64,000 nucleotides of DNA from Clytia hemisphaerica (GCA_902728285.1 CACVBU010000789.1:526703-590702); one strand, 5' to 3'. Positions 42,308 to 55,332 are shown, counted from the stretch's first letter. Numbers and translations are program-made. The notes: a model not told the origin generated them from the sequence alone.

Positions 42308-43625
42308 GGGGACGACCCCAAGGTCTAAGCCATGAATTTTTTTTTGTATTAAGGTGGTATTCCAAAAATCCTGTGTCTGAAACACTGAGTTGAGCTATGA
42401 AGTTAATTCCTTTTTAATGACTAATTTTTCTAAAGTTAGCGGAATGAATTGAAAAATGTTTTCAAAAATATTTTTCAGAGGGTCTGAATCCTAAAAAAAT
42501 GATTTTTTGAGATTTTAAGTCAGGAAACCAGTTTTTAAAAAATCTAATAAATTCATTGCATGCCAAACAACAATTTCCCTGAAAATTTCAAGTCAAGGTC
42601 TTTATCTGATCCTGAGATATTCCTGACAAGGTACATTAAAACCTGAGAAAAATGTGGCTGCGTGTTAAAAGGCTGAACCGTGCGTTACAACGCGAACTGA
42701 ATACAAACTAAAAGGTCCTCTTCAGCCACGGTACAAAAATCAACAAAAACGTGTTGCGCTTAAGTCGCGTAAACATAGCAAAGTTTGTTGTGATCTTGCG
42801 AAAACATAAAATTTGGGTGAAAACTGCCACAAAACTGTGACAAATTCTTCATTGATAGTCCAGGATGACTCTGTAGCCATAAAAACCTTTCTGGTGCATA
42901 TTTTCATTCATATAGACTTGAACTGACAATGAGCCGACTTGACCTAAGGCAGTTATGAGTAGCGGGTGTCAGATGAGAATGTATGTCTTGAGAAGTTATG
43001 TTCAGTTCATTATAATTCACATTTTCATCTTTGTTATATCATGTTGTGCTTGGATTTAAATCTGCTACAAACCATTATGTCTGCTACTAAAAGCACACTG
43101 CCAGCCCAATGCGCAAAATAAAATGGTGGCAACTTGACAGTTTTACGCAGAAATCAAACATAACCATATACAACCAAAGTACAGCAATTTTCTAGCTTCT
43201 GTAGAGTCTATTCTTGATTTAAAAAAATCACTTCCATCAAAAAGATTTTTTTCCGTTGCTAGGGGGATTTTTTAAGCACCAAGCAGGAAAAAAATGCTCA
43301 CCGCAGCCTGAATAATAAAGATATCACTCTGAAATTTTCAGGGGATGTTCCGAAAGACTTAAGGATCTAAAAACACCCAAAAATCGAAATTCAATTATTT
43401 TTTCAATGATTTTAAATTTGGCAGTAGATCGCCACCTTAAATTTCAAAAAATGTCAAAGGACCACTTTAAACATGTTTACCACAATCAAAGAAGTAAAAT
43501 TTAATCCTCGTGAAAATTAATCCAATTGAAGTATCAAAGTCGATTGATATCCAATCCATCAATTGGTTCTCGTTTGGTTATTAAGTGAAAGAAAGCTGCC
43601 AATTGTATTTAGTGAGAGTCTGGTC

Positions 43626-45207
43626 CATGTGATTTGTACATAATTTCTTGTGCCAATGATTAAAATATTTTTTAATATTATGGTATTATTACACTTTTTT
43701 TGGATTAGTAAAAGTTCAATGTAAAAGTTTTTTACTTTGAAGATTTGGTTTAAAATTTTTGTGTGAGTTTCACAGCTAAGTAGCTGTACGTATGTGTCGT
43801 ATATTAAGAGTTCGTTATTGTGTATGTCAATCAAGAAACTTTTCTTGATGACAAACTGTATTTTCTGGGAATTAACAAGTAATCTTTGGTAACATCTGAT
43901 CAGATTTTTATTAAATTGGGATTGTGTTGCCATGGTGCTTGTGTCACAGTATGTGACACATTGTGTGTTATAAATAAAACCAAAATCAATAATCAATGGA
44001 TGATTGATGACAAATCGATAACAATTAATGAAAAATCAATTACTATCGATACACTGGAAGTTAGTTGATAATGATCGATTGTTAATCGTCAGAACCAATT
44101 CCGAAAGGTAGTCGATAGTAATTGATACCTCATCAATAACAATTGATTTTGCATCAGTATCCTGGATTAGTTATTGATTATTGATTCTGATATTTATGAC
44201 CAATCAGATCATTTATGACTTCCTCAAATTGTTTATCTGAGACTTATTCATTACTGGTTCATCTGAAACCCTTCACAAAGGGGAGAAATACTTTAAAGAT
44301 ATATTAAATAACTAAAAATAATTGTTAACGTTAAAACACAAAATAGAATATAATTAAAAGGATGATACTGCTGTCTGGCTGTATTCTGAGACCTAAGATA
44401 TTTTCTGTGTTTTTGGATAACTTTGGGAAGGTTTGGTACTTTTTTTAAATCGAATGATCCAAAAGATTCATATGTCTAAAAAAACGAGGGGGTTTGGATA
44501 CAAGATTATGGGCGATGACGGGCTTCTCGAACTATGCTGAACTTAGTTACCTTTTTCTTGCTCAGAATATAATATATTTTTTTAAACTATGGTTAGTTTC
44601 TTTACATTTCTTTTTTATATTTCATATTAATTTTACCATTTATATATATACATTTTAAGATGAACAGCAATGTGACAGACGTTTTTGCGAGTTACCTATA
44701 TCTTGTCATTTTCTCTAAAATGAAATTGTCTCTCGGGATTGACATGTTGTGACGCGCTCCTTCTTCAAAGGCGTTTTTGCGAGCAACAATACTTTCCCTT
44801 TGAGATGGTTTATGCTAGATTACAAAGGGGATCATTAAATGAATCGATACGACTACACATATTAGCCACATTAAAAACCAAAGTTCCTTCCCAATAAAGT
44901 TAGCCGATATCTTTTGACGTAGTGGTCACGATTGTCTTTTTGACATTAGTAATAAGGTTTTAAATGTGTCAAGCAGAAAGTAACACTTTGGCATTGCACT
45001 TAACACTTCTTTGGAGATGAAACATTTTGTTCTAGTTAGGGGATGAAAAGAGTAAGTCATACTTTTCATAAAGTAGTGATCTTTAGGTTTGTACATGTAA
45101 TGAATACCTTTACTTTCAATCGAAGTTGTTGATATGAGGCACTGTTTGCAAAATTTAAGATGTATACACAGTAATATATCTTTATCTGATATCTCTTTTT
45201 ATTTCAG
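43626..45207. other. AT-rich stretch with ATYGAT-rich tract
   Basis: Bases 43990-44200 are dense in ATCGAT/ATTGAT words, resembling the terminal parts of the 39690 element. A 145-codon minus frame at 43559-43996 is I/L/N-rich, starts inside the transposon end and resembles no family I know. Confidence 0.45.
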
Positions 45208-45267
45208 CTATAAAGAATTGATCTGGACATGAATTCAAAGCTCCAAGATTTCAAAATGCAGAAATTG
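45208..45267 (+). other. Possible non-coding exon
   Basis: 60 bases between a good acceptor (TTTTTATTTCAG) and donor (GTATGG). All three frames contain stops, so it could only be untranslated. Confidence 0.25.
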
Positions 45268-45789
45268 GTATGGTTTTTATTGAACATTTGAATTTTGAGA
45301 GTTTAATTGAATTGACTGCACTAATTTGTTTACTATTTATTGGGTGTTCTGACATTTAAAATCCATACAGGGGATGGACAAAACTTTTCAAGCAAAAAAT
45401 AATAATTTGTTAAAATGGGTAGATACTAGAAACCCCTTGAAAATGTCAAAACTATAAAACAAACCTTGGAAAAAGTTCTTCGTACCTTTTAAGTGAGTGT
45501 GCACGGGTTTTATAATAACTTTTACCCCCTTGACTTACCTTAAACCCTCTGGAAATTTTTTTCAGATTACCCGAGGGAAAAGTTCGTTTTACCCTTCTGT
45601 ATGGATATAAAATGTAATGGGTCATAGTTTCCTGTTCTGTACTATAAAAATTGAAATTTATTTACGTAAATTTTAAGTAGCACGCATATGACACCGCGCT
45701 AGTGATTGCCTCTCATCCATACACTTCTTCTGTCATGATACCTGCTTTAACCATTGCCTATTAATCAAGCAGTTCCGTTTCCATTTCAG

Positions 45790-45916
45790 CTATCAACTGG
45801 ACGATGGGCATGAAGTGAAATGGGATGAGATTTTAAATACCAATGATTCTGTCAGTGATAAGACTGCTGCAGGAGAAAACATAACGCAAGACTTCAATTG
45901 TAATGGCTATGGATGA
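45790..45916 (+). CDS. Possible short terminal coding exon, unrecognised
   Basis: After acceptor TTTCCATTTCAG a 41-codon frame reads YQLDDGHEVKWDEILNTND, then SVSDKTAAGENITQDF, ending at TGA 45914-45916. It begins in phase 2, which would join the ATGACCAG donor near 39660 to make a very small protein. The start resembles the exon at 45208 (CTATAAAGAATTGATCTGGACATGAA vs CTATCAACTGGACGATGGGCATGAA, written here only as aligned ends). Function unknown. Confidence 0.25.
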
Positions 45917-46016
45917 TTCAGCTTTTGAAATCTTTAGAACAGTGCATGTTTTAAAATGATACATTGTCAGACAATCCAACTCAAACGTTTATGATGAAGT
46001 AACTATTGCATCCAGT

Positions 46017-46368
46017 CCCGGGGGGGGGGGTACTTAGGCAAAATGGGTGCCGGGTATGTGCGAGCCATAAGGGTACCTTTTCTCAATCCTCAAAAGTCTC
46101 TCAAAGGGGTACAAATTCAAAAATTAGTCTTTGAAAGGGTCCCAAAATCACGAAAATCTAAAATTTCTCTCTCAAAGGGTCACGATTTTCAAAAATTTTG
46201 ACCAAAATTTGGTGAAAATCAAACCAAAATTTGGAAAAAATGGACCAAAATTTAGGAAAAAGTCTCTCAAAGGGTACCAAAATCACCAAAATTTTGTCTC
46301 TCAAAGGGTCAATTTTCGATTTTCGGCTTGGACATACCCGTCACCCTGCAAACCTAGTACCCCCCGGG
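46017..46368. mobile_element. G/C-tipped MITE, copy 3
   Basis: CCCGGGGGGGGGGTACTTAG at the left, CTAGTACCCCCCGGG at the right, and a perfect 8-bp target duplication CATCCAGT (46009-46016 and 46369-46376). The interior repeats CTCTCAAAGGGT. The 85-codon frame at 46131-46388 is an artefact of these repeats. Confidence 0.9.
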
Positions 46369-46434
46369 CATCCAGTATACTCATTTAGCTAACCGGATAT
46401 GTCAAGAATGTTTCTCTTTCAAATAAACTTTCTC

Positions 46435-47264
46435 ACACTTACGAACATATACTACTTACAAAAACAAACACAGAAAAAATAAATAGCTCATCCCCCCGCA
46501 AGGCACTAAGTGATATCACCAAGGGTACTAAGCTATTGAATAAAATTAAAAATTTAAAGGGAAAACCATCACTAAAAGGATAAACACAAATATTAAAAAA
46601 TATTATAGAGCTAGAAGATCATCAAACTAAAATAAGGCACTACTAAAGGCCCCCACTAAACCTGTCAGAGTCGAGAATAAATTCAATGAAAAGATTAATT
46701 ATTATGTTATTTATGTTGAAAGGTAATTCTGGATCACCGAACAACAAAAGGTTGAAGAGATTAAGAGGGCTTAGTGGATAAACATTTATGTCTTGGTTCA
46801 GAAGTTTGTTGAACAAAAGATGTCTTGCCTGAGAGTAAATAGAGCAGTGCAAAAGAAAGTGTTGAGAGTTTTCGATGGAATTTGTTCTACACGCACCAAA
46901 TGGATCTAAGGTGTCACGAAAACCGTGTCTAAATTTATGTTCATTGAGGTGAATAAATCCTACTCGAAGAAGATTGAGAAGGATCACACCCTGGTTGTCA
47001 CGAGCTCCAAAAACAGGAGAAGGTTTGGGCCTTAGAAACTCGAGGATTGCTTTTTTGAAGGTAGATACTGAAGGCATATCTCTTATACGACCAGCCAGAA
47101 TATTCCACTGTGTTATGCAGTATGGATAAAAAGAATTCCGGAAATGCTCAGTTCAAATATTAAGTTGATAAATAGGATTTCTTGTTCTTAGATTACCCGG
47201 TGCCGCAAGTCTTGCTGGTAAGTAGTTACGTAAATAAGAGTGGGCTAAATTGTTTAAAATCTTG
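46435..47264 (-). mobile_element. LINE fragment, copy 1 (5'-truncated)
   Basis: Minus-strand 3' end of a non-LTR retrotransposon. The frame at 47077-46643 encodes the C-terminal zinc-finger region seen after the reverse transcriptase in CR1/L2/Jockey-type LINEs: LNEHKFRHGFRDTLDPFGAC, then HFLLHCSIYSQARHLL. It is truncated at its 5' side at about 47264, where a G/C-tip (CTAGTACCCCC...GGGGGG) begins. It shares its sequence with 59776-61432 but lacks the small element inserted there. Confidence 0.88.
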
Positions 47265-48659
47265 CCCTAGTACCCCCCCCCGGGGGGAATAAGAACATGT
47301 TAAGAACATCCGAAGGCTTCTAAAATTGGATGTTCTTATAAAAAAACATGTAATTATGGCTCGCCATTTTACATTTTTATGTTAGTCATGCTCTTAAACT
47401 AATCAAGCAATTTGAATTAGCTATTTTCCTTTCTCTCCTGCAGAGCTTTGTTGATGCAAATACTTACGGATTATCTAAAGCAGCTTGGATTAATTTGTTG
47501 TGTTCAAAAGAACTTAATTAACATCTTTTGAAGGTATGAAGTTATTTCACCTGAAGTCAGCTTTGTTTCCAGTGGCAACCATTTTCATTAATGTTTATTT
47601 TGGTTACTTTAGTAAATTCCATAAAATAGCTCCCACTTATCTTCAAAACCTCGACCGCCTCATAGAACCAGTTTTAAAAATAGCATCTTAAAGCCATTGA
47701 CCTTTTACATAGTTATAATGTATATTGAATCAGCAGATTGAAATAAATAGAATCTTTTGTAATGAATAAAGAAAAATGTGGAGCAAGATTTTTTTCTTCC
47801 TTTTATTTACAAATTTGAAAGGACTCTTTTATTAAAATTTTGCTGACATCAGTTTCAGACGAGTCGCTTTATTTAAAAGAAACAAGAAGCCCGTTGGGCG
47901 TGAAGGCCCAGCGAAAAGTAACGTGTTGAAAACAAGCGTGAAAACAGCAAATGTATGACCCCGTTGACATGGATCAAAGTGAAGACAGGAAAACAATTTT
48001 CAAAATCACCGCGGTACTTCTCATTGGTTAGACGCTTGAAATTTTATTGAATGGTCTCCTCCCAACCGAGCCTACACAGGCGCATGGTCAACTTTCCAAT
48101 AAAATTCTAGCCTGTGTATCCAGACTGAAATTTCAGAAAAAAAATCTTACCTGGTGTAACCAAAAATGTCGGGTACAGTTTGTTTGATACTGCCTGTGAG
48201 ACTATAAAAACTTTGAAAACCCAGGCAGACACACATAACTTACCATAAAACCTTATTTACAAACTCAAAAAAAATTGAAAACTACTTATAACTACATCAA
48301 AACATAAGCCACATTTTAAAAAGGCTCCTTTCCAGCGGCCATTTTGTTTAGAAATGAACCTGTGTTTTCATTTTCATTTGTTCATCTTTTTTCACAAGGT
48401 CAGCTTTTTCCATAAATTATGCGCGCCCATAGAAAAATATAAAAAAATCCCCCGAATATTCTGCTTAGTGAGTGGGCACTTTTTAACGAATAAGGTGCAC
48501 TCACATATGCAGGGCTGCAGGGAGAAATATCCCTGCAGGCATGTTAATTGGACCAGACCGTAGACCAGAAAAATGATCTTTAAAGAACTAGACGGTGAAA
48601 TAGTTTTTACGGTCTGCATATCCAAGCTAATAAAATTCATGTGGTTAATGTGAGTTAAC
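47265..48659. other. No clear gene; G/C-tip remnant and candidate exon
   Basis: 47271-47287 is an isolated end of the G/C-tipped family. 47286-47350 resembles the GTTCTTAT element. 47442-47532 is bounded by CTCCTGCAG and AAG|GTATGA and could be an untranslated plus-strand exon. The remainder holds nothing recognised. Confidence 0.35.
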
Positions 48660-49500
48660 AGTTAATGCGAAGATCCAGAAATGACCATTTTCACTGTTCA
48701 TGCCTTTCAACCATGAGAAATGTTCAATCTAGTTTGAATTTACCCATGAGCTGCATTTTAGTGTCCGTTTAACAGATTCCAGAATCAGTTTATATACTTT
48801 AAATAATTACCATCAACTGCTCCAACTTGGGACTATCTGAAAAAACATGGGACAACAATCCGGCCACCATTTCACCGAACTTCCAAAGTTATTTGATTTG
48901 AGTTAAGGAAAGGCGTATTTAAAAATACACGATTTCTCTTTCGATTTTACAGTAAGTGAAAATACAGACCAGATATGCAACAGTCCCATGTTTCGACCAA
49001 TCGTCCCAAGTTAGAGTCGGTTGACGGTATGTGAGTTGAGTTTGAAAAATCAAGCCACCGTCTGTTTAATGCGACAGATCCAGAATTGATCATTTATTTA
49101 ATGTGTAGAATCATGAAAAAATCCCAATCTTGTTCAAATTTACACATGAGCTGAATTTTAGTCTCCGCTAACATATTCTATAATCAGCTTGAAATAATTC
49201 TGTGTCGAATTTGAAAAATCAAGCCACTGCACCAATCGTCAAACGAGACGATCCAGAAATAACCATTTTCACGCGTAGCCTCATGGAAAAAGTACCAATC
49301 TTGTTCCAATTTACACATCAGGTCCATTTTAGTGTCCATTACCAAATTCCAAAATCAGTTTACTTTTAATAATCACGGTCTCCCACCACTGACCGTTGTT
49401 AGCGACAGATCCAGAAGTGACTGTTTTCTTGTGTAGCATCAAGGAAAAAGTTCCAATCTTATTCAAATTTACACATGAGCTGCATTTCAGTTTATTTATT
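48660..49500 (-). repeat. Tandem array related to the 184-bp family
   Basis: Four diverged units carry GATCCAGAA(A/T)TGACCATTTT and ATTTACACATGAGCTGCATTT (at about 48670, 49078, 49253 and 49413). CAATCTTGTTCAAATTTACACA is the reverse complement of the core motif in the array at 14160, so the two loci share one repeat family in opposite orientation. Confidence 0.78.
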
Positions 49501-50450
49501 TCTATATCATATCAGAAGCCATTATTTCCTAAAAATAAAAGTGATTTAAGGTAGAATTTTCACTCATAAAACGTTATGAAAACTTGAGCAAAGACTATAA
49601 GATATGGCAGAATGTTGAAAAAGGTTTATAAAAGAAAACCATTACAAAATATCTTTGGTTTGAAAGTCTCTTGACCACTAAAGCAAAGAAAATGTTCAAG
49701 AAAGTATGAATCAACCTCCTCGCTTCGACCGCCATCTTGTTTTGTTTTGAAAATTGTTTTTGAAAGAGCGCGGAATCAGAAAATATATCTTTTGTAGCCA
49801 GTATCCGACTTCAGCAACCTTTTCCCTCTCTAAACGGCAAAGTTAAAAAGTGTGTTACTGGTTTTAAGCGCCGTTTCTACCAAAACGGACGGACAGATGG
49901 AAGGACGGACGGAAAGTTGCAAATGAAAGGCCCTATCGCTAGCGCTTGGCCAAAAATTCTGATAACGATGGCTACCGATCAAATTTATTATGCTGTTGTG
50001 AAAATTCACTTTTTAAGACCACTGCTTTAAAAAATTCCTTGAGATGATTTTGTTGCTAGGATAGCCTCATTTAAAGTTTTAGTTCTATCTTCTTTTCGGT
50101 TTATGGCCATCATTGCAATAAAAAGAAGTTAGCAACCGTCTGGAATGAATCTTAAGTTGCTAGATGATGGATGTTATATTATCACTACTGTCAATAATCA
50201 AAAGTTATTAATTTCAGAACATTAAAAGGAGATTTGATAATTGTTAATAACTTGCTCATTGTAAATAATATTAACTTCCCGCTTGAATACTTCCTAAGTA
50301 AGATGCAAAGATTTGTTTGTGATTGATGCTGCAGAGTGCTCAATGAAATCAGAGCCAATTTAAATTTCAAGTAAGACGCAATTAAAAAAACTGTGGTAAG
50401 TTTATATTCATGACATAGCCCAATATGAGGATAAAGTTTGAATTACTTAT
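49501..50450. other. No gene recognised
   Basis: Contains an ACGGACGGACAGATGGAAGG-type GACG microsatellite near 49885, reminiscent of the end of the repeat at 11750. No coding segment supported. Confidence 0.45.
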
Positions 50451-50995
50451 GGGGATTAAATCAAATTCGATTGTACAGTGGGGCTGAAGTAAAAGGCTTT
50501 TTCCCACCGGGGACGAAATTTTGATCAAATTTTCTAATAGGGTGGGGGTCCCATGGGATCATCCCCCCCCCAGGAAGATGGGGGGGATCAGATTTTGGTG
50601 CCAGGGGGGAAGTGAAATTTTCAAGCTTGATGGGGGGAGAAAGGCGAATAGGGGGTATATTCAGTCCTCTACCTAGTGGGGGGAGTAATAGGATAAATAC
50701 AGACCTTCCTGGTGTGTTTGGGCATTCAGGCTTTTGAGCCTGTCATTCTAGGGATTTTGAGAGTCTTTTTTTTGCTATAGTAGCTTGCGAATTGAGGCGA
50801 GTCTGGATCATCACTTCGCAACCCTTATACAATACGGCTAGGGGGATTTCCCAATTGGGGGGAGCACGAATTTTAAAGACAGGTGGTGGGAAGGCCAGAT
50901 GGGGGATTTTAGCTCTTATTAGGGGGGGCCAAAAAGCTGGAGGACGCCATGGGTCCCCCGTGTCTGTGACACGTGGGTACCTGGAAAGTTGTCTC
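50451..50995. mobile_element. G-rich transposon remnant
   Basis: Many GGGGGG runs and CCACCGGGGACGAAATTTTGA, similar to the interior of the MITE at 33531. Inverted CCCATGGGATC / CCATGGGTCCCCC ends are suggestive, but boundaries are unclear. The frame at 50792-51100 lies in it and is not called. Confidence 0.45.
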
Positions 50996-53269
50996 GTTTG
51001 TTTTACATTCGAAGGTAAGATAAAATTTCAATCAAATATCAATTTAATTCAGGAAAAATGCAAGCCTGATGATTCTAACCTATCAAATTCAAAGAAATAA
51101 TATGACCTAAAATAATAGTTTGAGCGACTAAACTAAAATTGTCGAATATTTAACTGCAAAAAGATCTTTCAGTTTAAAATCTCTGGAACAACTTTGACCT
51201 CGCAATTTATTCATTTATGGACCATATACCGCACTTATTCAATGCGAGGCTATTAAGGCAAAAATTCTAATCATATTTTTTGAAGAACATTTAGGTTTGA
51301 AGTAATGATAATAAAAACTGTCAGGTTGCAAAATTTTTTGTGGGAAAGGATGAATCTTACTTTAAAGTTACAGGGGTAGAACAAATAGCAAGTCATGAGT
51401 ATTTTGTATGGACATATGTGGACATATGTCGACCTACGCTCGTTTTGTGTGTCACCATAAAAACAATTTGAATCAAAAGTTTTGAATGATAAAACTCTAT
51501 GACGAAAATAGCGCTATATACAAAAAACGACGAAATATAAAGCTTCTGCAGTATTGACTTCCATCTTGAATCTTAAGAAAAAAGGCAAAAAAGTACGAAG
51601 ATTTTTCTTAAAAGTTTTGTCTATAAATAAGAGTGATAACGTTTGCTTACTCATCAATTTAATTCACAAGCTTTTTCACATTGGATTGACATTGATGTGG
51701 AGCAAGATTGGTCAGAAAGTGGAAAATAATTATTCTTTTTGCTTATGTCAGCACAATATACAATAGGTAGACACTGTCCTGATATGAAATACGTGTCTGA
51801 TAGGAAACGGGAACACTTATGTAAAAATAAAACCTTTAAATCGATTGCTAGACTATCATTAAATAGTTGGTAATACAATTTATTATAGGTCAGTTAAAAT
51901 TATCAATAGTGTCCTAAATCATATTGAAATATAAAGCAAATTTTAAGTTCTTAAAAAAGATTGATGAAATTAAAGTAATCTTTCGATAAGCCTTCGAAAT
52001 TAATGTATAAGGTACCATAAAAGAAGAATTAAAAATACGTATTAAAGAATAGACTAATCAATGCATTTGTTCGTACATACCGTACTAATTAGTCAGGCAG
52101 TATAACAGATTTTTCATAAGAATATGTTATAATCACCATGATTTTATATGTTTCGGTCTTTTTTGAAAGAACCACATCGTTTAGAAATAATGTCCATAAA
52201 GGTAAAAAATCGCAATCGTTGGAAAGATATTTGTTAAGGTCGAATTGAGTTGTCTACTTTCTTGTTTTTGGTCCATCGAAATGAAATCTTTGTTGCAGAC
52301 ACCAAATATTCGTCTCCGATGATAAAATCACCCTCGATATTCCTCCCAACTCATTTGAAAACTTCACTTAAGAATCTCGATTTTTGAGCTTTAAGGCTAC
52401 AAGACTCATACTCACTATTCGTAATGTAATGATTTCTACGGAAGCATCCTGGTTTTTTCCCAGTAAATTTTGGCCCACACTTGAGCTGTTATTAATTTTT
52501 TTTTGAATATTTAAGGTGTAAATGTTTTTTACCGTGTCTATGAATATAGGTTTAAAATCTATTAAAAAGTGTTAGAATCAATAATTTCTTAGTTATTTTG
52601 AAATCTAAGGCTCACATTGTTTTGTTTTTAGGTTTTGGCAAATTGTCAGACTCGTGAAGTTCTTATAAAATTGTTCTTGACAAAAAAGCAAAAACCGGGT
52701 TGTTTCCTAAGAAAACATTACTTAATGAATAACACGATTAGCTTTGCCATCGCCTTTTTGACTCTTTCGTTTCATCCATGCTAGGCATAAATCAAGTTAG
52801 ATGGACCCTAAATGTATTAGCTTTTCATTTAACCGGGCATTTAACATACTTGTATGTACATATTCTTATGCCGAATGGAAAGTCCTCAGAATTAAACTCA
52901 CTTTCATTGCATTTGATGGCTCTTTTTCAGTCTTTCATATTTTCCTTTTTTGTAGGTTCGTTTTCTTTTTTATAAGAATAATGAGGCTTATCTTTACCAA
53001 AAATAAGAACAAATTAAGAACAAGCCATACAGCCTTGAATGGTTGAGCTGTCGAGATTTACAGATTTGAGTAAAATAAAAATTAAAAGTAGAAAGGAATA
53101 TTTAAGCTTCAACTAAAACTTGATGTTTCTTATGAAAGCTTACGAACAACGAGTTTGTTAGAACAGAGTGGGGGAGTCTAAAACGGAATCTATTGTCTCT
53201 GTGAATTTTAATACCTCTCATTAACTTATCATAAAGTAAACCTATCTTGAAAAGAATTTAATTACATTA
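50996..53269. other. 2.3 kb without a recognisable gene
   Basis: AT-rich. GTTCTTATAA-type words around 52660-53040 suggest a relative of the element at 53270. Short frames lack support. Confidence 0.45.
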
Positions 53270-53511
53270 CACGTTTTTTTTTTATAAGAACGTCAAAACT
53301 TTTTGAAGCCTTCAGATGTTCTTAGATTTTTGGATTTGAAGCCTAAAAATGTTCTTATTTTCAGCACTTTTTGAGCATTTTGATGTAATTTCTTAAGAAA
53401 ATGCATGTTTTTAAGTCTCCAAAGCCTTAGAATTTTCTTAGAATGTTCTTAAATTTTTGGGCCTCGAAGCCTTATGTTCTTATATAGTTTGTTCTTATAA
53501 AAAAAAAATCG
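53270..53511. mobile_element. CACGTTTTT...TATAAGAAC MITE, older copy
   Basis: The left tip CACGTTTTTTTTTTATAAGAAC (22 bases, shown as tip type) and right tip GTTCTTATAAAAAAAAAATCG are inverted. It is the same design as the element at 59909 but with GTTCTTA words where that one has GTTCCTTA. The preceding TA fits a Tc1/mariner target, while the right flank is altered. Confidence 0.65.
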
Positions 53512-54887
53512 AAGCATCAGTCGATCAAAAGCCAAATTCCTTACTTCTATTCTCTTTTAAGACAAATATGAAAAAAACAAAATTGGAATAGAACAATTAA
53601 TACTAATTACTAATAAGGATTTTTTCTTGATTGAGCAATGAGTCATTTTGTTCGTGTGATGGTTTTTTTGAATTTGAAATCCTGATAAAATTTTCACATC
53701 CGACATTAGTTGGGTGTTTCGTTCCTGTTAAGAGGGACTTGGCTTGGGTTTTTTTGTTTTGTTTTTTTTGTTAACGGTGCAATAGAAATATTTGACCTTC
53801 AAAGAAGTCTTGTTTTTTGGGAAGAGACTTGAACCAAATACAAGGTACGTATTGCTTATTTACTTTTTAATGTTGTGGCACCCAGTTTTAATCTTGGTAC
53901 CTGAGTTTGAACTAATATACAATCTCCTTAGACCATTTTTACAGTAAAAAAATTATCAAAAATATTTTCCCGATTCAAAAAGGTACCAATTATAAGGTAA
54001 TCAAAATATTTAATTGTGCATGAAATTTATTTTATGTCGCAAAACTTATGTTTTTAAGTAAATTGGTTCTGGGATGACTAAATTAGGGGTGGTCGCGAAG
54101 TCTGAATGTCCGAAAATGTTTTTAATTGCCATAAATGTCCGAGATTTTAATGCTTTACCCCCAACGCTACCACCATAAGACTGGTGACAAGAAGTCGTTT
54201 ATTGAGGATGGCTTCAGCAAAAGAGTTTGACCGCCTGGAGAAAACTCGCACCGTTTTCTATGCTTATATATTCATTGGTTTACTAATTAATTTCGAGAAT
54301 CCAATTTGTTTTATAACTTTTTGGCTCACCAACTTTCCTAAATTTCAAGCTCATAATTAAATATTTCCCGTTTTCGAAAAGGGAAATATTTATTAAAACG
54401 GGCTTTCTCCATAATAATTTTCCGTGTCAAAACGCCTTCCGTACGCCCTGACTGACGCCCGTTCTTTATTTCACAGCGAAAAATGCACCCAGTGAAGTAT
54501 AAGTAATGTATCATGATTCCAGTCGACTGATAAACTATATATATAATATATGTTACAAGTTCCTTACGGATTCTCAATCCCGGTTATAATAAAACTATTA
54601 CATGTTAGTAGCAGACCCGACTGGCAATTGTTATGTAGCAGGTTGAAACATGAGTTTTTGCTAGAAAGATGCAGTTTGTTTTCACCCAGTTAAATCTTTA
54701 AAATAAATCAAACTGTGTGGGTTTCTTTACTTCCAAACAACCTACCAATAGTTTTGGAACACTCCATAATAAAGGAAGATGGCTGTTCTTGTGGATTGAC
54801 TTTCTGGTTACCCCATATAAACACGATGTGACATGAAAGTGAAGAGACATGATTTTTTGGTTATTGTTTGATTTCTTGACTTGTATA
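53512..54887. other. No gene recognised; one perfect hairpin
   Basis: AAATATTTCCC at 54359-54369 pairs exactly with GGGAAATATTT at 54381-54391 around the self-complementary TTTTCGAAAA. No coding segment supported. Confidence 0.5.
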
Positions 54888-55332
54888 CCCGGGGGGGCAC
54901 TCGATACACGGTATGTGCTGCGCAAAATCTGCTAATCAAAATCGTACCCTTACAGTGCAGTTCAATATGGCTGAAAAGGTACCCTTTCAGTACATTTTCT
55001 TTTGATTTACCCAACCCTTATAGTGCACTATATTTCTCAGCTGTAAATCTGCGTGAAAGAAGAAGCTTGGGAAATTTTCTGTTTCAAAGAAAAACTGAGA
55101 AAATTATTCTTGTCAGCTGTAATTATCAGACAATAGAAACTTTTTCAAACAAACGAGAAGTAAAAACCTTTCTTTTTATCAATTATTTTGAATTTCTTTT
55201 AAATTCGACCCTTGTAGTGCAATCTCACAGAAACACACCCTTACAGTTCATTTTGGGATGCTGAAAACCCCCACCCTTAAGCGCGGCACATGACGTAGGC
55301 CAGATCATATGAGTGACCCCCCCCCCCCCGGG
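54888..55332. mobile_element. G/C-tipped MITE, copy 4
   Basis: CCCGGGGGGGCACTCGATAC at the left, a long C-run then GGG at the right, and a perfect 8-bp duplication CTTGTATA (54880-54887 and 55333-55340). The interior repeats CCCTTACAGTGCA like copies 1 and 2. The frame at 54881-55264 is composed of these repeats. Confidence 0.9.

Larger units (their letters stand above)
39690..43625. mobile_element. Element with ~100-bp diverged terminal inverted repeats, carrying nested insertions
   Basis: ACCAGACTCTCCCACTCGAT...ATTGGATATCGACCGACT (39690-39790) is matched in reverse complement by the right end (about 43535-43625, AGTCGATTGATATCCAAT...GTGAGAGTCTGGT). Inside lies a second element (about 40012-42307), which in turn contains a third (40613-42081). 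No open frame of note outside the nested parts. Confidence 0.55.

Noticed and set aside
43559..43996. 145-codon minus-strand frame
   Set aside because: Starts in a transposon end, is dominated by Ile/Leu/Asn as expected from AT-rich DNA, and shows no domain motif.
51554..53046. Several 65-80 codon plus-strand frames
   Set aside because: No splice sites in phase, no domain motifs, and overlap with GTTCTTA-type transposon words.
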